From JBNKLG01 sp050292235 (GTDB lineage Bacteria; Pseudomonadota; Gammaproteobacteria; Chromatiales; Chromatiaceae): 39,066 nt of DNA. The stretch is taken from contig JBNKLG010000017.1 of NCBI GenBank assembly GCA_050292235.1, positions 1-39,066 of the forward strand, given 5' to 3'. The position numbers were made by a program, and so were the translations under genes. The notes under the pieces are model-generated. The model saw only the letters and a list, made by a program, of their open reading frames with translations, searched no databases and had not been told where the DNA came from. Below, one piece after another: positions 1 through 7,775 of the stretch (position 1 is the stretch's first letter; each line of letters starts with the position of its first letter).

Positions 1-111
1 GGTCTCGCTGCGGTAGTAGTTGCCGGTGCCCAGGTGGATGTCGGCCCGGGCCGACAGGGAGGCGATGGCTGTGAGCAGGAGCAGGGCGCGGCTGAATGAG
101 GGAAATGGCAT
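1..111 (-). CDS. Secreted protein of unknown function, 3' end outside window
   Basis: Only the first 37 codons lie in the window. They read MPFPSFSRALLLLTAIASLS followed by ARADIHLGTGNYYRSET, a clear Sec signal peptide (Arg at position 8, a Leu-rich core, a probable cleavage site after ARA). The gene follows the upstream secreted-protein gene by 13 bases on the same strand, so the two are probably co-transcribed. I do not recognise the mature protein from the 14 residues available. The neighbour hints at a surface or filamentous-phage-like module. Confidence 0.6.
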   Translation of the reverse strand, partial: MPFPSFSRALLLLTAIASLSARADIHLGTGNYYRSET

Positions 112-124
112 GGCTAACGCCTGT

Positions 125-595
125 TCAGGGGGTGGCGGGTTGGGGTGTAGGGGATTTGCAGGGGGATGGGCCGTTGTCGGGAACAGGGGTGGGGGCCGCA
201 GGTGGAGTCACGCACTCTTGTGCTGCGTTATCCCAATCCTCGCCCTCTTCACAATAGCTGGAGGATATGTAACCGGTAACGCCAAACTGTTTTGGGGTGC
301 CATATAGAGCGATCCCATTATGCTCATACAACCACCATGACACGCAATTCGGGTCAGTTTCCACTACCCAAAATACAGCGCTATAACCAGCAGATGGTTG
401 GTCCCAATGCCCTGACGCATTCCACCACCCGATTAAGGCGCCGCAGGCATCTGCCTTGTTGTCAAAACCAATGGTTCCCGGAGGTGCACTGGTCGTTCGG
501 TACAGGGTAATAGCCTGAGAGGTGGCTGGCAGCGATAGTACAAAAGCAAAAATAAAAAAACGCGTGAGAACAACAGAATCCAGAACGGATCTCAC
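125..595 (-). CDS. Small secreted Cys-rich protein with Pro-rich tail, unknown function
   Basis: I chose a GTG start at 595 because GGAGG at 602-606 sits six bases upstream; an in-frame TTG at 628 has no such site. The 156-residue product begins with a signal peptide (hydrophobic FFIFAFVLSLP, cleavage near TSQA). The mature part has six cysteines, is rich in Trp and Tyr, and ends with a motif CEEGEDWDNAAQEC followed by a Pro/Thr-rich tail. This 'C-x-G-x-x-W-x-x-x-x-x-x-C plus Pro-rich stretch' layout resembles minor coat or adsorption proteins of filamentous phages and Neisseria TspB-like proteins, but the likeness is by pattern only. No phage replication or Zot-like gene is visible in the window. 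Confidence 0.6.
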   Translation of the reverse strand: MRSVLDSVVLTRFFIFAFVLSLPATSQAITLYRTTSAPPGTIGFDNKADACGALIGWWNASGHWDQPSAGYSAVFWVVETDPNCVSWWLYEHNGIALYGTPKQFGVTGYISSSYCEEGEDWDNAAQECVTPPAAPTPVPDNGPSPCKSPTPQPATP

Positions 596-773
596 AACAC
601 TCCTCCATAAGCAGAAACAAGACAGCAACTCGAGCTCCTCTGCCAGGATTGCAGGTGAAAATAAGCTGACGGGAGCCTAGCGGAAAGTCCGGGGCTTTGT
701 CAAACCCGAACAAGACTTACCCCTCCCGGGACCAGAATCAGCAGGGCGACAGCGGGCTGATTTGAGCATCAAC

Positions 774-2114
774 CTACCTGCTTGCAGATAGGGGATCGAT
801 TCCTTTGCCACGCACCAGACGATCGCTACTGAGCGCACGGAGAAAGGCGACGATATCCTTCACCTGCTGCTCAGTCAGCGGGTTACGCTCAACCTGGGTC
901 AGGGTGTGATCCTGGGCAGACCAGTAAGAATAGACACCGCGGTCCCTATCATTGGCCATGGGCAGCCCCACTTGTACCGTGGCCATGATGCGGACCACCT
1001 CAGACAAGTCATCGACCGAACCATTGTGGAGGTAGGGTGCGGTCAAAGCGACATTACGCAATGAGGGAACCCGCCATATCCCCGGCACTGCTGGCTCAAG
1101 GGAGTCCGCCAACCCACGGTCTTTGACCAGACCATAACGCTGCTGATAGAGCGATGCCTTTGCCGGGAAAAACCGGTACGGGGCGTTGCCGGGAAAAAGG
1201 CTGGCCCCACTGAAATTCGGCCCGGAATGGCATTGTACGCAGCCCACGGATTCAAACAGCGCCATGCCCCGAAGCTGAGCCGCGCTCAACGCCTGGCGAT
1301 CTCCTTTCACAAAACGGTCATAGGGTGAGTCCGGCGTAATGAGGGTGCGCTCGAAAGCGGCAATGGCGGCCACAATTTCATCGATGTCCTGACGACTCTT
1401 CTCCCCAAAGGCCTGCCGGAAGGCTGCAGCATAACTGGGGTTCTCCCGCACCCGCTGCTCAACCGCGGCATGAGAAGGCATGCCCATCTCAACCGGATTG
1501 ATCAGTGGGCCTTTGGCCTGTTCTTCCAACGAAGCAGCCCGGCCATCCCAAAACAGGACCGATTGAAAGGCAGCGTTCCAGACCGTCGGGGCATTGCGCC
1601 CCCCCACCTGACCATGAATACCCAAGGCGGTGGCACGACCATCTGCGCCAGCGCGGGCCTCCAGCTCATGACAAGAGGCACAGGACAACTGGCCATCTGC
1701 CGACAGGTTTTTATCGAAAAACAGTTGCCTCCCCAGCTTGGCCTTAGCCGCTGTCCAGGGGTTTTCCGGTGGACTGGGTGCCTGATCCGGCAAGGGCCGC
1801 CACAGGGTTTTGCCCACCACTGACGCTCCGACATCAACGCGGGGCATGTCGAAAGGCTGCTCCGCCTTCATGGGTTGCAACTCGACGGAGGCAACCAACC
1901 AGTCCGGCATGGCGGCGATGAGAAAGATCAGTGTCAGTTTGGCAGCGAAGGCAAAGACCCCCATGCCCAAACCCAGGGTCAGCATCCATTTGCCGCGCCC
2001 GCTAAGCCCGCCACTGGGTGCCAACTCCCGAGCAACCAGACTGACCAGCACGACAGCGGCAATCAGGACAAAGACCAGGCCCATGGCCAGCAGATGGAGA
2101 TTTTGGGGACTCAT
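774..2114 (-). CDS. Membrane-anchored di-heme cytochrome c peroxidase family protein (CcpA/MauG type)
   Basis: The 446-residue protein has two c-type heme sites, CASCH at 145-149 and CVQCH at 292-296, in the arrangement of bacterial di-heme peroxidases, which reduce hydrogen peroxide with electrons from small cytochromes or HiPIP in the periplasm. Family landmarks include LGRQLFFDKNLSADG before heme 1 and WRVPSLRNVALTAPYLHNG in the C-terminal half. Unusually, the N-terminus carries two hydrophobic segments (about 7-29 and 43-70) in place of a cleaved signal peptide, so the enzyme should be membrane-tethered. MauG-like oxidase activity cannot be excluded. The ATG at 2114 has AGGAAG five bases upstream. 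A palindrome at 2174-2189 matches the one upstream of the Crp/Fnr operon next door, so this gene is probably a target of that regulator. Confidence 0.88.
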   Translation of the reverse strand: MSPQNLHLLAMGLVFVLIAAVVLVSLVARELAPSGGLSGRGKWMLTLGLGMGVFAFAAKLTLIFLIAAMPDWLVASVELQPMKAEQPFDMPRVDVGASVVGKTLWRPLPDQAPSPPENPWTAAKAKLGRQLFFDKNLSADGQLSCASCHELEARAGADGRATALGIHGQVGGRNAPTVWNAAFQSVLFWDGRAASLEEQAKGPLINPVEMGMPSHAAVEQRVRENPSYAAAFRQAFGEKSRQDIDEIVAAIAAFERTLITPDSPYDRFVKGDRQALSAAQLRGMALFESVGCVQCHSGPNFSGASLFPGNAPYRFFPAKASLYQQRYGLVKDRGLADSLEPAVPGIWRVPSLRNVALTAPYLHNGSVDDLSEVVRIMATVQVGLPMANDRDRGVYSYWSAQDHTLTQVERNPLTEQQVKDIVAFLRALSSDRLVRGKGIDPLSASR

Positions 2115-2173
2115 GGCAGCTTCCTCGATAAGACGACTTACCCTGAAAACTAGCTCCGCTACGCGCCCCTGAC

Positions 2174-2189
2174 TGTGCCTTTTGCTACA
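2174..2189. promoter_or_regulatory. Putative Crp/Fnr-type operator upstream of the di-heme peroxidase
   Basis: TGTGCC-TTTT-GCTACA is an imperfect 6-4-6 palindrome about 60 bases upstream of the peroxidase start. It matches the perfect palindrome at 3242-3257 in 10 of the 12 arm positions, with the same spacing. The site overlaps no coding sequence. Binding by the neighbouring regulator is inferred. Confidence 0.55.
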
Positions 2190-2195
2190 GAGTGA

Positions 2196-2864
2196 TCAAA
2201 AATCGGGCGCGGCCAGGCGGCGCAAGGCCGGTGCATCCAAAATCTCCACCACCCCGCGCCGGGTACGAACCAGACGCTGATGCACAAATTCACCCAACAA
2301 GCGGGCGATCACCTCCCGCGTGGTGCCCAGGTGTCCGGCGAGCTGCTGCTGGGTCATGCGCAGCTGGCCATCCGCCGCCGCATGGGAGAGCAGAAAAAGC
2401 GCCAGACGTTGCCTGTGTGGGCTGGCGTGCAGCTGCTCCAGCTCGGCCATCAGGCGAAACACCAGCGTAGAGAGATTGCGCACGGTCAAATCCTGTATCA
2501 CCGGCTCACGTTCGAACAGCTGACGGTAGAGGGGGCCAGGCACCAGGGCCACATGGCTGGCCTCTTCGGCCTGGACCCAGGCGGGATAGAGCAGGTCGTT
2601 AAAGAGGCAATTGAGGGCGAGCACGCAGGTCTCGCCCGGATCGATGAAGTAGAGCGTGGCCTCGGTGCCCTTGGGCGTCAGGGTATAAACCCGCAACCGC
2701 CCTTTCAGCACCAGATAGGCCCCGGAGATGGACTGCCCTTTATGGATGATGGGGCCTCCGGGATCGCAGCGATGCTGAACCAGCCCCTGAGCAAATTGTC
2801 GCTGGCCTTGCGGACTGAGTTGCCGATAGAGGTCCAGGGATTGAATTTCGTCAGGGGCGGTCAT
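2196..2864 (-). CDS. Crp/Fnr-family transcriptional regulator
   Basis: The 222-residue protein has an N-terminal cyclic-nucleotide-binding-type beta barrel (about 20-115), a long dimer helix (about 115-145) and a C-terminal winged helix (about 150-215). The recognition helix TREVIAR at 182-188 keeps the R-E-x-x-x-R pattern that CRP uses to read TGTGA. It lacks the four-Cys N-terminal Fe-S set of FNR. Cysteines at 33, 80 and 86 could be redox-sensitive, but that is speculation. The gene lies eight bases after the DUF4242 gene and is surely in its operon. The same-strand peroxidase gene follows after 81 bases with its own operator-like site. Together with the perfect palindrome upstream of the operon, this suggests an autoregulated local regulator. 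The ligand is unknown. Confidence 0.88.
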   Translation of the reverse strand: MTAPDEIQSLDLYRQLSPQGQRQFAQGLVQHRCDPGGPIIHKGQSISGAYLVLKGRLRVYTLTPKGTEATLYFIDPGETCVLALNCLFNDLLYPAWVQAEEASHVALVPGPLYRQLFEREPVIQDLTVRNLSTLVFRLMAELEQLHASPHRQRLALFLLSHAAADGQLRMTQQQLAGHLGTTREVIARLLGEFVHQRLVRTRRGVVEILDAPALRRLAAPDF

Positions 2865-2872
2865 TCCTCACC

Positions 2873-3172
2873 TCAGGCTGCTCGAAAGAAGGTATCTCCC
2901 GGCGTGGCAGTGGTCACTTCGGTGATGCCGTCGAAGGGCAGCCCCACCCGCTCGTGGGCACGCCTGACCGCCTCAGCATCCGGTGCCATGGTAAAACAGA
3001 AGGCACGCCCTTCATCATAGCTGAGGTGTATCCGCAAGGACACCACACCTTCAGCCTGACAGGCATCCAGATACTGGGCATAAAAGCCTTCAAAGGCATC
3101 CACATCGATCTGCTCGGGAAAGGTGCCCTGGGCACGATCATGGGTATCGATAAAAAAACGCATGGGGGTCAT
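2873..3172 (-). CDS. DUF4242 (SCO4226-like) small protein
   Basis: The start at 3172 has AGGAG seven bases upstream; a longer open frame to 3340 would run across the promoter region and has no ribosome site. The 99-residue product starts MTPMRFFIDTHD and contains EGVVSLRIHLSYDEGRAFCF and MAPDAEAVRRAHERVGLPFD, the hallmark segments of DUF4242. A crystallised relative, SCO4226, binds nickel, but no general function is established. There is no signal peptide, so it is cytoplasmic. It is the first gene of an operon with a Crp/Fnr regulator, which suggests a sensory or stress role in the same response. Confidence 0.82.
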   Translation of the reverse strand: MTPMRFFIDTHDRAQGTFPEQIDVDAFEGFYAQYLDACQAEGVVSLRIHLSYDEGRAFCFTMAPDAEAVRRAHERVGLPFDGITEVTTATPGDTFFRAA

Positions 3173-3241
3173 TTGAGTTCTCCTGTGAAAAAGCTGCAAC
3201 AGGCAGCTTTGTTCAGTCTGCCCAGGCCAGCCCCCCGGCTC

Positions 3242-3257
3242 TGTACCCTTTGGTACA
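3242..3257. promoter_or_regulatory. Perfect palindrome, putative autoregulatory operator of the Crp/Fnr operon
   Basis: TGTACC-CTTT-GGTACA is a perfect inverted repeat with six-base arms and a four-base spacer. The centre-to-centre geometry is that of FNR-type sites. It lies about 70 bases upstream of the DUF4242 start and about 70 bases upstream of the divergent M28 peptidase start, so it could control both. Confidence 0.6.
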
Positions 3258-3325
3258 AAAGACAGCATCCAGCCGAACGCCCCCTTTTCCCCTAGAATAT
3301 TCTGCTTGACCCACAAGGATCCCCT

Positions 3326-4318
3326 ATGGCCCGCAAACACTGGAAAGGCTTTGCATTCTGGACAATAGCCCTGGTTGTGATCGCCATCATCGCCCTCTTG
3401 CTATTCATCTCTCAGCCAGTCTGGGTAAAAGCTGTGCCTTCGCCCTTGAGCGCGGATAGCCAACGCATGGAGAAGATTGTCCGCACCCTTTCGGAGGACT
3501 ATTTCCCGAGGAACCACCGCAGTATCGCCAATCTCAACCAAACCCGGGATTTCATCAGCAGCCATTTCCAGCACATGGGCTGCCAGCTCAGCTATCAGTC
3601 CTATCCCATCAACGACAACGAATACAGCAACATCAGCTGTCTGTTTAACCCGGGCAAAGGCCCGCGCCTTATCGTCGGCGCCCACTATGATTCCTACGCT
3701 AAAACCCCGGGAGCCGACGACAATGCCAGCGGTATCGCGGGCCTGATCGAAATCGGCTATTTATTGAGCAAGGCCGATCTGAATACAGAGGTGGAACTGG
3801 TCGCCTATACGCTGGAAGAGCCGCCTTTCTTCGGCACCACCAGCATGGGCAGTTACTATCATGCCCTCTCCCTGGCCGATCAACACATTCCCGTCGCCGG
3901 GGTTTTCGTGTTGGAGATGATCGGCTATTTTGATGAGACCTATCCCTCTCAGGATTACCCCCTCTCTCTACTCAAGGTCTGGTATCCCAACCGGGGCAAT
4001 TTCATTGGCGTAATCGGCAACATGGCGCAGCGGGACTTTACCAAAGCGGTCAAGCGCAGCATGGCCAGCACCACGGAGCTGGCCGTTTACTCCATCAATG
4101 CCCCCGGCCCCCTCTCCGGCATCGACTTTTCTGACCACCGGAATTACTGGGAATTCGGCTTTCCTGCCATCATGATCACCGACACCGCTTTTTACCGGAA
4201 CCGGGCCTACCATCAGCCAAACGACACCTGGGACCGGCTGAACTATCGCAAAATGGGGCTGGTTGCAGTTGCGGTATTTGAGGCGGTGAAGGCTGTCTCT
4301 GCGAAAGCAGAAAACTAG
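3326..4318 (+). CDS. M28-family zinc metallopeptidase, membrane-anchored
   Basis: The 330-residue protein has an N-terminal membrane anchor (about 8-30) and an M28 aminopeptidase fold. The zinc ligands are readable: H120 and D122 in VGAHYDS, the bridging D131 in GADDNASG, the catalytic glutamate pair in YTLEEPPFFG (164-165), and the last histidine in YHQPNDTWD (about 296). These are complete, so the enzyme should be active as an extracytoplasmic aminopeptidase or related amidohydrolase; the substrate cannot be told. AAGGA lies six bases before the ATG. It is divergent from the Crp/Fnr operon. Its TAG stop overlaps the TAG of the convergent BolA-family gene through a shared CTAG. Confidence 0.85.
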   Translation: MARKHWKGFAFWTIALVVIAIIALLLFISQPVWVKAVPSPLSADSQRMEKIVRTLSEDYFPRNHRSIANLNQTRDFISSHFQHMGCQLSYQSYPINDNEYSNISCLFNPGKGPRLIVGAHYDSYAKTPGADDNASGIAGLIEIGYLLSKADLNTEVELVAYTLEEPPFFGTTSMGSYYHALSLADQHIPVAGVFVLEMIGYFDETYPSQDYPLSLLKVWYPNRGNFIGVIGNMAQRDFTKAVKRSMASTTELAVYSINAPGPLSGIDFSDHRNYWEFGFPAIMITDTAFYRNRAYHQPNDTWDRLNYRKMGLVAVAVFEAVKAVSAKAEN

Positions 4319-4554
4319 GCCTGATCAGCCCAGGCCTCTGGCGTAAAGGTTTTGACGCTGAGGGCATGCAACTCGCCACTGGCGACCAGATGTTTCACCG
4401 GATCTTGCACCTTGCGGTGTTGTTGCAGACGGGGCAATCCGGCGAATTCCGGACTGATGACGGTGACTTCCAGATTGCAGCCTTCACCACTGACATGGAT
4501 CTCGGCCTCGGTAAAATTCGCCTCAATCAGGGTTTTAATGGCCTCGAGCTCCAT
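4315..4554 (-). CDS. ibaG: BolA/IbaG-family protein
   Basis: The start at 4554 follows AGGAG by five bases; longer in-frame readings lack a ribosome site. The 79-residue product carries the BolA-fold landmarks of E. coli IbaG: IHVSGEGCNLEVTVIS, a central RLQQHRKVQDPVKHLV and the C-terminal ALSVKTFTPEAWA. BolA proteins partner monothiol glutaredoxins in Fe-S handling and affect cell shape and acid stress. Residue C26 (in GEGCNLEV) and the conserved histidine at about 63 are candidate cluster ligands. The usual neighbour murA is not present here. Confidence 0.85.
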   Translation of the reverse strand: MELEAIKTLIEANFTEAEIHVSGEGCNLEVTVISPEFAGLPRLQQHRKVQDPVKHLVASGELHALSVKTFTPEAWADQA

Positions 4555-4689
4555 GGTCTCTCCTAACAGCAGCTTGGCTTTAATGAATGGAGATCTGATT
4601 TTACGGCCCCTTCCAGCCAGGATGCCAATAGGTTGCCAATCCAATGGTCGCCCCTCCAAGTTAGAGTGGGCAGCCATTCCCCAGTGCCA

Positions 4690-7542
4690 TCAATCCCCGC
4701 TGGAGTTGATTTTGTTGCTGTGGCAGTCGCTGCAACCCACCATGTGGCCTTTGGGGAAAGTTGCCTGTTTGCTGCCAGTGCACATTTTGCCGCGTTCACA
4801 TTCCACATTGAAGACCCGTGCCGTTGAGGTTCGTGACAATACCGTACCCAGGCCGTCATTACCGTGGCAAGTGCGGCAATTGTCACCGCTGCGCGCCTCT
4901 TTGTGATGTTTATTCCAATAGCTGCTGTCCACCGCGTGCATACCGTGCGGCCCCTTCATCGACAACCTGTACTTGCCACTATCCGCAAAAGCGCTGGCTT
5001 CATGGCAGGCCGTACACTCGGCCACGGTACCCGTATGTCCCTGAATCTGCGTTGCGGCGATATTGTCGTTGGCCAGAGGATTGGCATTGGGCCACTCGGC
5101 ATGGGTCGCCCCATGACAGCCTTCACACATGAGCCCCCCGTGACCGGTACTCACTCTGTAGAGCTTGGGGTTGCCGTCCGATGCCCTGCCTTCAGCCACC
5201 ACATTTTCGGCAAACTGTTTGTTGCCGGGCACGATAGGCGTGGCTTTGGTGTCACCCTGGCGATAGGCCTGCAGCAGACGAATGCCATCCGGATTGCCAC
5301 TGCTGTCTTCGGGGTTGGTGAGCACATCCGAGCCCCCGGCCAGGTTGTCCATGGCATTGCCGGTATGGCAGGAACCACAGCCCGGTTCGTTGGCCCAGGG
5401 CACGCGTAGCGTGGCCATGTTTTTGTAGAAGTCAGAACCAAGATGAAAATTGCCAGGATTGGCAGGGGAAACATCCTTGGAGAAATCATTTCCCACCTGG
5501 GACATATTACCGTGACAGTCCTGACAGACCAGACCGCCATTGGCCATGGCACCGCGCATACACTGGGTGTTTTTACCCGGATGGCAGCTATAACAGGTCT
5601 GGCCAAGCACTTTCTGGGTCAGAAGAGGGTCGCGTTTGTTGCCCTGGGCATCCACCGCTGGCGGCATTTCGGGGAACAGTTTCTGCCCATCCAGTCCTGC
5701 CACATCAGCATGGTGACCGTGCATGACATTGGACATGGTCTGATGTTTGACCTGATCCCGCCCATTGGCCAAAGAACCACCATTGAAGTTTTGATCATTC
5801 TCCGGTCCCAATGGACCCAGCTGAGCCAGATCCAGTGCCGGGGTGTAGTGGCAGGTCTGGCAAACCACCGGCTTGTTGGCCTTGCCAGTCGCTGCATCGT
5901 AGCCTTGGTCCAGATGAGTACCATGCTTCAGGTCATGCAGACGCAGGATGTTGAGATCCGAGGCCCACTCCACGCTGGCGGCAGTGGGCACATCGGCAGA
6001 AGGGTCCTCAATGGAAGCCGCCACATCCACGCCATTATCCGCCAGACGTTTGACTGCGCTGCCATTTCCACCATCGACCTGGCTCGAGTGGCAAGTCTGA
6101 CATTGTGCCTCACCGGAGATCGGCAGCACCGTATCCAAAGTATCCACCACATTACCCGCCACCCTGGCCTGCACCCGCATCAGCGGATAGGGATTCTGAC
6201 GGCCACTGTCGTCATAGACCGAGATGGGCACCCCGGCCGCTTCAAACAGGTTGAGGTCGGCGGTATAACCGAAGGGAAAGCTGGTGAAGAAGGGCAACGT
6301 CCCCAGATGCTCATTGAACGCCTGCGGTTCATTGAGCAGATAAGGGCTGCTCAGACCCGGCATGGCCTGCTGCGAGGCAGTGAGCTGGCCATCACCCAGA
6401 TAAAAACGCTCCACATCCGGTACTGGCAGGCCCAAATCAACATTGTCCCCGGCATTGGCCGCATAGAAACCGGGCAAAACGCCCTGGGGATAAAAGGCAT
6501 CATAGGCAGCCAATGCAATTTCCCAGAAACTGGTCTTATAGAGACCACCGTTCTTCGCCAGTTGTGGGCTTAACGTCAGGGCTGGATCATTGGCATTGCT
6601 GGCAGCAGAGTAGACCAGGGACACCTCGCCCTCGCCCATCACCCGCGGGGTGACACCGCGTTCAACGACCTGGGCGTGGACAACGTTGAAGGGCGGCAGA
6701 ATACTGGAGATACGGGTATCCAGATCGCCACAGTGCATACCCAAATCGTTGATTGCCAGCAATCGATACCGGCCATTAGAGTCGATGGCCTGCTCCAATA
6801 CCGGGGCCGCTGGCACAACGCCGGCGTTGCTGCTGCTGGAGTTGATCGAAACGGCATTGAGCAATTGCACCTGGATGGTCACCGTTACCGCAGCCGAAGT
6901 GGCGCCAGCGCTGTCCCTGACTTGATAACCGAAGCTGTCCTGACCGCTGAAGCCCGCATTCGGTGCATAGCTGAAGGAACCATTGGCATTCAGGGTAAGC
7001 GAGCCCTGGCTGGTGCCGCTGACCAACACCGCAGTCAGCGCATCACCATCGGCATCGCTGTCGTTGGCCAGCACACCGGGTGCTGCAATATTCAATGACT
7101 GATCCTGGTTCAGGCTGTAGCTCTCGGCCTGGGCCTGTGGCGCCTGGTTGCCGCTTTGGGCTACGCGAATGGAAACGCCGGCGGAACAGCTTCTACCTCG
7201 GCGATCTCTGCCATCCAAAGTAGCACGATAGGTGCCCGCAGTGTCATATCGAACAGCAACTGCCCTGGTGGTAGCATGGGAAGGACTGCCACCGGAAAAA
7301 CGCCAACTGTAACGATAGGGTGAACGGCCAGAAACTCTGCCGACAAAACTGATACTCTGCCCTGCCACAATACTGCCCGAGGAGGGCTGGGTAGTGATGG
7401 TGCATGTGGCACCTCTACTTCTGTCACTCTTCGAATGTTCATCAGCCAACGACGCCCCACTGGCCAAAAACATCAGGCCAAAAGTCATCATGACTAACGG
7501 CATTTTGGCGACTTTCGTCTGGCTCAGTTTGGCTTCGTTCAT
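4690..7542 (-). CDS. Secreted nine-heme c-type cytochrome with N-terminal PKD-like and cadherin/Ig-like domains
   Basis: The 950-residue protein has a signal peptide (cleavage near SLA, 31-33). A PKD-like beta domain follows (about 45-128, with SYRYSW-type PYRYSWRFSGG and YDTAGTY), then a bacterial cadherin/Ig-like domain (about 134-226: GVLANDSDADGDALT and NGSFSYAPNAGFSGQDSF), which is a calcium-binding type of motif. A region without known motifs spans about 255-475. Nine CxxCH heme sites start at 481, 561, 650, 673, 722, 806, 843, 889 and 937. This is a periplasmic or cell-surface electron carrier or multiheme reductase. The nearest families are the large multiheme cytochromes of respiratory Proteobacteria, but the acceptor is unknown. 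GGGAG precedes the start by seven bases. A consensus FNR box lies about 75 bases upstream, implying anaerobic induction. Confidence 0.85.
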   Translation of the reverse strand: MNEAKLSQTKVAKMPLVMMTFGLMFLASGASLADEHSKSDRSRGATCTITTQPSSGSIVAGQSISFVGRVSGRSPYRYSWRFSGGSPSHATTRAVAVRYDTAGTYRATLDGRDRRGRSCSAGVSIRVAQSGNQAPQAQAESYSLNQDQSLNIAAPGVLANDSDADGDALTAVLVSGTSQGSLTLNANGSFSYAPNAGFSGQDSFGYQVRDSAGATSAAVTVTIQVQLLNAVSINSSSSNAGVVPAAPVLEQAIDSNGRYRLLAINDLGMHCGDLDTRISSILPPFNVVHAQVVERGVTPRVMGEGEVSLVYSAASNANDPALTLSPQLAKNGGLYKTSFWEIALAAYDAFYPQGVLPGFYAANAGDNVDLGLPVPDVERFYLGDGQLTASQQAMPGLSSPYLLNEPQAFNEHLGTLPFFTSFPFGYTADLNLFEAAGVPISVYDDSGRQNPYPLMRVQARVAGNVVDTLDTVLPISGEAQCQTCHSSQVDGGNGSAVKRLADNGVDVAASIEDPSADVPTAASVEWASDLNILRLHDLKHGTHLDQGYDAATGKANKPVVCQTCHYTPALDLAQLGPLGPENDQNFNGGSLANGRDQVKHQTMSNVMHGHHADVAGLDGQKLFPEMPPAVDAQGNKRDPLLTQKVLGQTCYSCHPGKNTQCMRGAMANGGLVCQDCHGNMSQVGNDFSKDVSPANPGNFHLGSDFYKNMATLRVPWANEPGCGSCHTGNAMDNLAGGSDVLTNPEDSSGNPDGIRLLQAYRQGDTKATPIVPGNKQFAENVVAEGRASDGNPKLYRVSTGHGGLMCEGCHGATHAEWPNANPLANDNIAATQIQGHTGTVAECTACHEASAFADSGKYRLSMKGPHGMHAVDSSYWNKHHKEARSGDNCRTCHGNDGLGTVLSRTSTARVFNVECERGKMCTGSKQATFPKGHMVGCSDCHSNKINSSGD

Positions 7543-7611
7543 CAGGCAGCTCCCGGCAGGATTTATGAAATCTGGTTGAACCAGACAATCAAACCGTCCT
7601 TGATAAACTCT

Positions 7612-7635
7612 TATAATTGATAATTATCAATTATA
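7612..7635. promoter_or_regulatory. 24-bp perfect palindrome containing an FNR box
   Basis: The palindrome is perfect over 12-base arms. Its core, TTGAT-AATT-ATCAA (7617-7630), is an exact match to the FNR/ANR consensus TTGAT-N4-ATCAA. It lies about 75 bases upstream of the nine-heme cytochrome start, a position that suits FNR activation near -41.5 if transcription starts about 35 bases before the gene. Fur boxes share the GATAAT element, but the even 5-4-5 spacing favours FNR. Confidence 0.72.
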
Positions 7636-7658
7636 TTTCAGGGTAGCGTTCGATACAA

Positions 7659-7694
7659 GAAAAACCCAGTAGCCCAACCTGTCTGCATGGCTAC
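7659..7694 (-). terminator. Probable intrinsic terminator of prfC
   Basis: On the minus strand GTAGCC ... GGCTAC forms a six-pair stem with a 14-base loop, followed four bases later by five T. It lies about 80 bases after the prfC stop. The stem is short, so the call is moderate. Confidence 0.45.
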
Positions 7695-7775
7695 GTTGTT
7701 TAAGAAACCACCCAAGAACGGCGGCGAACCTCATGAAGATATTTGCCCTGGCATGGACAGGATTATGGTTAACGA

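Noticed and set aside
736..762. AATCAGC ... GCTGATT stem after the di-heme peroxidase gene
   Set aside because: Seven-pair stem with a long loop and no T-run; not convincing as a terminator.
2873..3340. Longer 155-aa reading of the DUF4242 gene
   Set aside because: The extra N-terminal part crosses the palindrome and promoter region and has no ribosome site; the ATG at 3172 does.
5443..6573. 376-codon plus-strand frame opposite the nine-heme cytochrome
   Set aside because: The cytochrome frame has nine heme motifs and a signal peptide; the antisense frame has nothing recognisable.
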